Below, piece after piece: positions 5,418 through 7,823 of a DNA stretch of 7,823 nt (positions within the stretch are counted from its first letter, which is position 1; every line of letters begins with the position of its first letter). The notes under the pieces were generated by a model. It saw only the letters and a list, made by a program, of their open reading frames with translations. It ran no database searches and was not told the origin of the DNA. The stretch is taken from contig JAISNG010000060.1 in assembly GCA_031276365.1 (NCBI GenBank), forward strand, positions 1-7,823, read 5' to 3'. This stretch comes from Campylobacteraceae bacterium (GTDB lineage Bacteria; Campylobacterota; Campylobacteria; Campylobacterales; Campylobacteraceae). The position numbers and the translations under genes are program-made.

Positions 5418-6068
5418 ATGAACACAAAAGCTCTCATGTCATCGGCGTTGATTATTTTACTCCTGCTTTTTAGCATGGGTATATATTTTTACAACTCTCA
5501 TAAGGCGGGCGGAAACAAAACAGAGTTGGATTCGGTTTTGATACGCGAACACTCTTACATTTTGGGCGATGAAAATGCGAAAGTTACCGTTGTGGAGTTT
5601 TTTGACCCCGCGTGTCCTGCATGCGTTGCGAAAGCTCCTGCTGTGGCAAGACTGCCCGAACTTTACAATTCTCAAGTGCGTGTAGTTTACCGCTCTTTAG
5701 CTCTTCATAACGGTTCGGAAGTGATACTTTCATTGATGGAAGCGGCAAAAGTTCAAGGCAAATATAAAGAGGCGTCAGCGGCTTTTAACGCGTATTATGG
5801 GAGCTGGTTTTCAAATAATCAAGTAAACTCCTTTATTGCTTGGAATGTGCTGGAGAGAACAGGTACGGATATGGAAAAGGTACGCACTTTTTTAGATGAA
5901 AATCAATCTGCGATAGATAGTATGCTTCGTCAAAATATGGAAGATGCTACAGCTCTTGGCGTAAATGCTACTCCGACCTTTTTTGTAAACGGTGTAAAAG
6001 TAGAGCAAAACGAACTTATCAGGACGATTGAAAATGAAATCATCAAGGCAAACGGGAGCGAGAAGTGA
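5418..6068 (+). CDS. Membrane-anchored DsbA/BdbD-like thioredoxin-fold protein, CPAC active site
   Basis: This 216-residue protein starts with an uncleaved-looking membrane anchor (residues 6-25, no good cleavage site) that places the catalytic domain in the periplasm. The thioredoxin-fold domain begins at about residue 47 (YILGDENAKVTVVEFFDPAC). The active site is Cys66-Pro-Ala-Cys69, close to the CPHC of DsbA and CPSC of BdbD, and the conserved cis-proline is Pro186 in NATPTFFVNG. The middle (about 95-175) is the helical insertion typical of the DsbA family. It probably introduces disulfides into exported proteins and is reoxidised by the DsbB-like protein encoded 2 bp upstream. A ribosome site (AAGG) lies 7 bases before the ATG. 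Its last codons overlap the next gene, a related protein. Reductase or isomerase use cannot be excluded from sequence. Confidence 0.88.
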   Translation: MNTKALMSSALIILLLLFSMGIYFYNSHKAGGNKTELDSVLIREHSYILGDENAKVTVVEFFDPACPACVAKAPAVARLPELYNSQVRVVYRSLALHNGSEVILSLMEAAKVQGKYKEASAAFNAYYGSWFSNNQVNSFIAWNVLERTGTDMEKVRTFLDENQSAIDSMLRQNMEDATALGVNATPTFFVNGVKVEQNELIRTIENEIIKANGSEK

Positions 6069-6691
6069 AAATCATATCCGTAACACTGCTGATAGCTGCT
6101 CTTTTGATGGGCGCGGCAGCTTATTGGTATAACACCAAAACAGATGAAAAGATATCTGCAAAACATGAACTACTTGTACGCGACTACTCGCTTTGGTATG
6201 GAGCGAGCGACGCTAAAGTTGTTTTGGTAGAGTTTTTTGACCCTGCATGCGGAACATGCGCGCAATTTTATCCGCTTGTAAAAAATTTGCTTAAAACATA
6301 TGACGGCAAACTCAAAGTTGTATATAGATATGCTCCGCTTCATAAAAATTCGGATGTCATAGTTGCTTTGCTGGAGGCTTTAAGAGGAGAGGAGAAGTTT
6401 GAAAAGGCTTTGGAGATACTGTTTGCGAATCAAAATATATGGGTGATAAACCATACGTCAAATTTAGAACTTGCCGTGTCCTTGCTAAGATCAAACGGTG
6501 ATATAAACAGAGCTTTGAATGACATGAACAGCGAAGAGGTATTAAAGCGCGTTCATCAGGATATTGCAGACGCCAATGTTCTTGGCGCAACCAAGACGCC
6601 AGCATTTTTTGTAAATGGCAGAGGGCTTGAAAAATTCGGCTACAACGAACTCGTAAAACTTATAGAAGAAGAGATAAAAAAGGCGTATTAA
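6065..6691 (+). CDS. Second membrane-anchored DsbA-like protein, CGTC active site
   Basis: This 208-residue paralogue follows the CPAC protein with a 4-nt overlap (GTGA). It begins with GTG, preceded by GGGAGCGAG as ribosome site, so translation is coupled. Residues 3-21 form a membrane anchor or signal. The thioredoxin-fold domain starts at about residue 41 (YSLWYGASDAKVVLVEFFDP). The active site is Cys62-Gly-Thr-Cys65, and the cis-proline is Pro179 in KTPAFFVNGR. Both proteins share VEFFDPAC before the active site, the VVYR strand and the TP..FFVNG ending, so the pair probably arose by tandem duplication and then diverged. The Pro-Ala versus Gly-Thr dipeptide sets redox potential in this fold, so the two may differ in substrate or direction. 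It is the last gene of the run; a hairpin follows at 6703. The family is confident; the division of labour is inferred. Confidence 0.87.
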   Translation: MKIISVTLLIAALLMGAAAYWYNTKTDEKISAKHELLVRDYSLWYGASDAKVVLVEFFDPACGTCAQFYPLVKNLLKTYDGKLKVVYRYAPLHKNSDVIVALLEALRGEEKFEKALEILFANQNIWVINHTSNLELAVSLLRSNGDINRALNDMNSEEVLKRVHQDIADANVLGATKTPAFFVNGRGLEKFGYNELVKLIEEEIKKAY

Positions 6692-6702
6692 AACTTGCAT
6701 GT

Positions 6703-6730
6703 ATTTTGGCGCGGGCGGTATTGCCAAAAT
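6703..6730 (+). terminator. 8-bp inverted repeat after the dsb genes, possible terminator
   Basis: ATTTTGGC (6703-6710) pairs perfectly with GCCAAAAT (6723-6730) around a 12-nt GC-rich loop, 11 bp after the stop codon of the last dsb gene. The placement suits an operon terminator. No U-tract follows the stem, so it may be Rho-assisted, act as an mRNA 3' stabiliser, or be incidental. Confidence 0.4.
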
Positions 6731-6797
6731 TCACAAACGTTATATTGAAATACGTAAGGCTATGTCAAGGTAAAACAGTGTGCCCACGCCATAAATC

Positions 6798-6814
6798 AAT
6801 ACAAGGGTTGTATT
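6798..6814. repeat. Short palindrome AATACAA-GGG-TTGTATT
   Basis: Perfect 7-bp arms surround a 3-bp centre in the 6692-6834 spacer, just before the integrase relic. It could be a leftover operator or recombination site of the decayed element. The rest of this spacer holds no supported gene; a 24-codon frame at 6699 has no ribosome site and is not called. Confidence 0.35.
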
Positions 6815-6834
6815 TAAATTGTGTTGGAAATTAA

Positions 6835-7298
6835 AAGGCTAAAAATACGCCAGTTTATGAACTATCACAAGAATGGGACGACATAGGTGAAGAGTTTATA
6901 TTCATCAACAAAACTATCGGGCGCGGAGTTATGGGCACAACAAAAACAGGCAAAACCCGTAAAATACCTATCTATGAATGCCTTAGACCATACATAGACA
7001 GCCAAAGAAAAATAAGAAAAACAGGACGGCTGTTTCCTTATGTGCAGGGCGCGCAAAATCTATCGTATAGATGGCGTAAGCTGCAAGAAAAGTGCAGTAT
7101 GAAAAGTATGATATTATATATCAAGCGCGGCGCACGTTTGTCATTAGTACGCTCGATTCGGGCATAAAAATAAGCGAGTTATGCTATATATTGGGGCATT
7201 CAAGCCCTGCGATGATATACAAACATTATGCGAGATATATATGGCCAAAAAAAGCCGTCAAGAACTTTATGCAAAATCACCTTATCATCAGGGCTTAA
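6835..7298 (+). pseudogene. Tyrosine integrase relic: N-terminus missing, frameshifted, C-terminus replaced
   Basis: One frame (stop at 6832-6834, open from 6835) encodes the front of a tyrosine recombinase catalytic domain: EWDDIGEEFIFINKT, then GTTKTGKTRKIPIYE with the active-site strand lysine, then GRLFPYVQGAQNLSYRW. Near 7095-7107 the homology moves to another frame, consistent with loss of one base. It continues KYDIIYQARRTFVISTLDSG, LCYILGHSSPAMIYKHYARY. Box II has QARR where related integrases typically read QTRH: the catalytic Arg (7128-7130) is kept, but the following His is replaced. The GHSS histidine and the nucleophile Tyr in KHYARY (7227-7229) are present. The N-terminal arm- and core-binding domains and the box I Arg are missing. 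Codons after about 7241 are antisense of the neighbouring phage gene rather than native C-terminus. There is no start codon or ribosome site for the whole. It is clearly non-functional, a trace of an old integrated element. Confidence 0.85.
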
Positions 7299-7823
7299 GA
7301 GTTTGTCAAGCGTTTCACGGCGTTTAGCGGCTTGAGAGTATATCTGTCTTGTTGCATTTCTGAAGTCCTCTACCATAGAACTTATATCATCCATCGTTTT
7401 AGAAACGGTTACAAACCCGTCTCCAAGCACCTCTCTAAGCGCGGGAGCTTTATAGCTTGCTAAATCCATAATCTTGCTGTCGCCCGTTCTTATCAACCCG
7501 CCAATCTTATCAAAAAGGTTATCAACTTGATTTTGATACCAAGTCTGTGGTATAATTTCGTTATTCGGCAACTGAGAGTCGTTTTGGACGTGAAGCTTCG
7601 GGGCGGTTTTGCCTGCATCGTGTAGCATCGGCGTTGCCGAATTAACATCTACAAACTTTAAAGTCTGTCCGCTTAATATACTCTCGTCAGGTCTTGTCAA
7701 AGAGCTTTTATACATATTAAAAAAAGCAAGTGTTTTACGTTTTATTCGTATCTCTTCAACAACATACACTTTATCATCATATTTTTTTACATACGTTAAA
7801 GCTTTTTGTCCTCTATTTGTAAA
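7200..7823 (-). pseudogene. Truncated phage large-protein fragment, possibly nuclease-domain linked (5' end outside the window)
   Basis: The minus-strand frame is open from the right edge (7823) for 207 residues to TGA at 7202-7200, so its start is outside the window; GTG at 7769 is not needed as a start. Residues about 9-38 (LTYVKKYDDKVYVVEE, then LAFFNMYKSS) resemble the C-terminal part of phage-borne Barnase/EndoU/ColicinE5-D/RelE-like (PBECR) nuclease domains. Residues about 103-188 (LFDKIGGLIRTGDSKIMDLA, then MVEDFRNATRQIY, then AAKRRETLDKLLSPDDK) are a helical segment of the kind found in large polyvalent phage proteins. Both assignments are recollection of family patterns, not a search. 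The tail after about HKVLDG (residues 184-190) is antisense of the integrase relic and does not look native, so the gene has lost its 3' part. Phage origin is likely; function is uncertain. Confidence 0.65.

Noticed and set aside
6699..6773. 24-codon frame starting ATG TAT TTT GGC
   Set aside because: No ribosome binding site, overlaps the post-operon inverted repeat, and shows no family likeness.
7527..7556. TTGATT-18 bp-TATAAT promoter-like pair and ATACCA/TGGTAT inverted repeat on the plus strand
   Set aside because: Both lie inside coding sequence of the phage gene and follow from its codons; downstream on the plus strand there is no gene to drive.
1..7823. CRISPR array or large repeat family
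   Set aside because: No regularly spaced repeats were seen; the only direct repeat is the two-copy 12-mer at 424-447.

Overview
The window looks like an AT-rich chromosomal segment of a Campylobacterota (epsilonproteobacterial) organism, of the Sulfurimonas/Sulfurovum/Helicobacter type. The grounds are A/T-rich spacers, TAAAAT-type -10 boxes without a clear -35, the style of the DapF and PurM sequences, and phage and integrase remnants resembling those of this group. The assignment is inferred by eye; no search was run.

Layout. Positions 1-360 hold the 5' part of a HigB/Gp49-type toxin gene on the minus strand, behind a perfect 18-bp palindrome (341-358). Positions 361-669 are non-coding. 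They contain a 12-bp tandem repeat and then the 3' end of a tRNA gene (T arm, acceptor strand, CCA) with no normal tRNA 5' half. This is best read as the attachment-site scar of an integrated element lying to the left. A 43-residue lipoprotein gene follows (670-801).

Positions 1010-3482 hold a minus-strand cluster transcribed as coaE -> dapF -> Bax/FlgJ-like glucosaminidase, with overlapping ends, followed by a HicB-like antitoxin gene without hicA. CoaE makes coenzyme A. DapF makes meso-diaminopimelate for lysine and peptidoglycan. The glucosaminidase acts on peptidoglycan in the periplasm. Divergently, purM (3571-4569) leads a plus-strand run: purM, a 127-residue secreted protein of unknown function, a small DsbB/BdbC-type membrane protein, and two tandem membrane-anchored DsbA-like thioredoxin-fold proteins (CPAC and CGTC). 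The last three look like a compact periplasmic disulfide-forming module: the two DsbA-like proteins would oxidise substrates and the DsbB-like protein would recycle them to the quinone pool.

The right end (6692-7823) is mobile-element debris. It holds a tyrosine integrase relic lacking its N-terminal part and carrying a frameshift, joined tail-to-tail to a truncated minus-strand phage protein. Each broken gene reads through the junction into the antisense of the other. The core block therefore lies between two areas of mobile DNA.

I did not find a clearly new multi-gene defence or mobile system. The points most worth a second look are the tRNA-derived minihelix-like remnant behind a promoter-like box, the toxin operator and its 16/18 look-alike just before the dsb genes, the toxin gene without a standard start codon, and the dsb trio itself.
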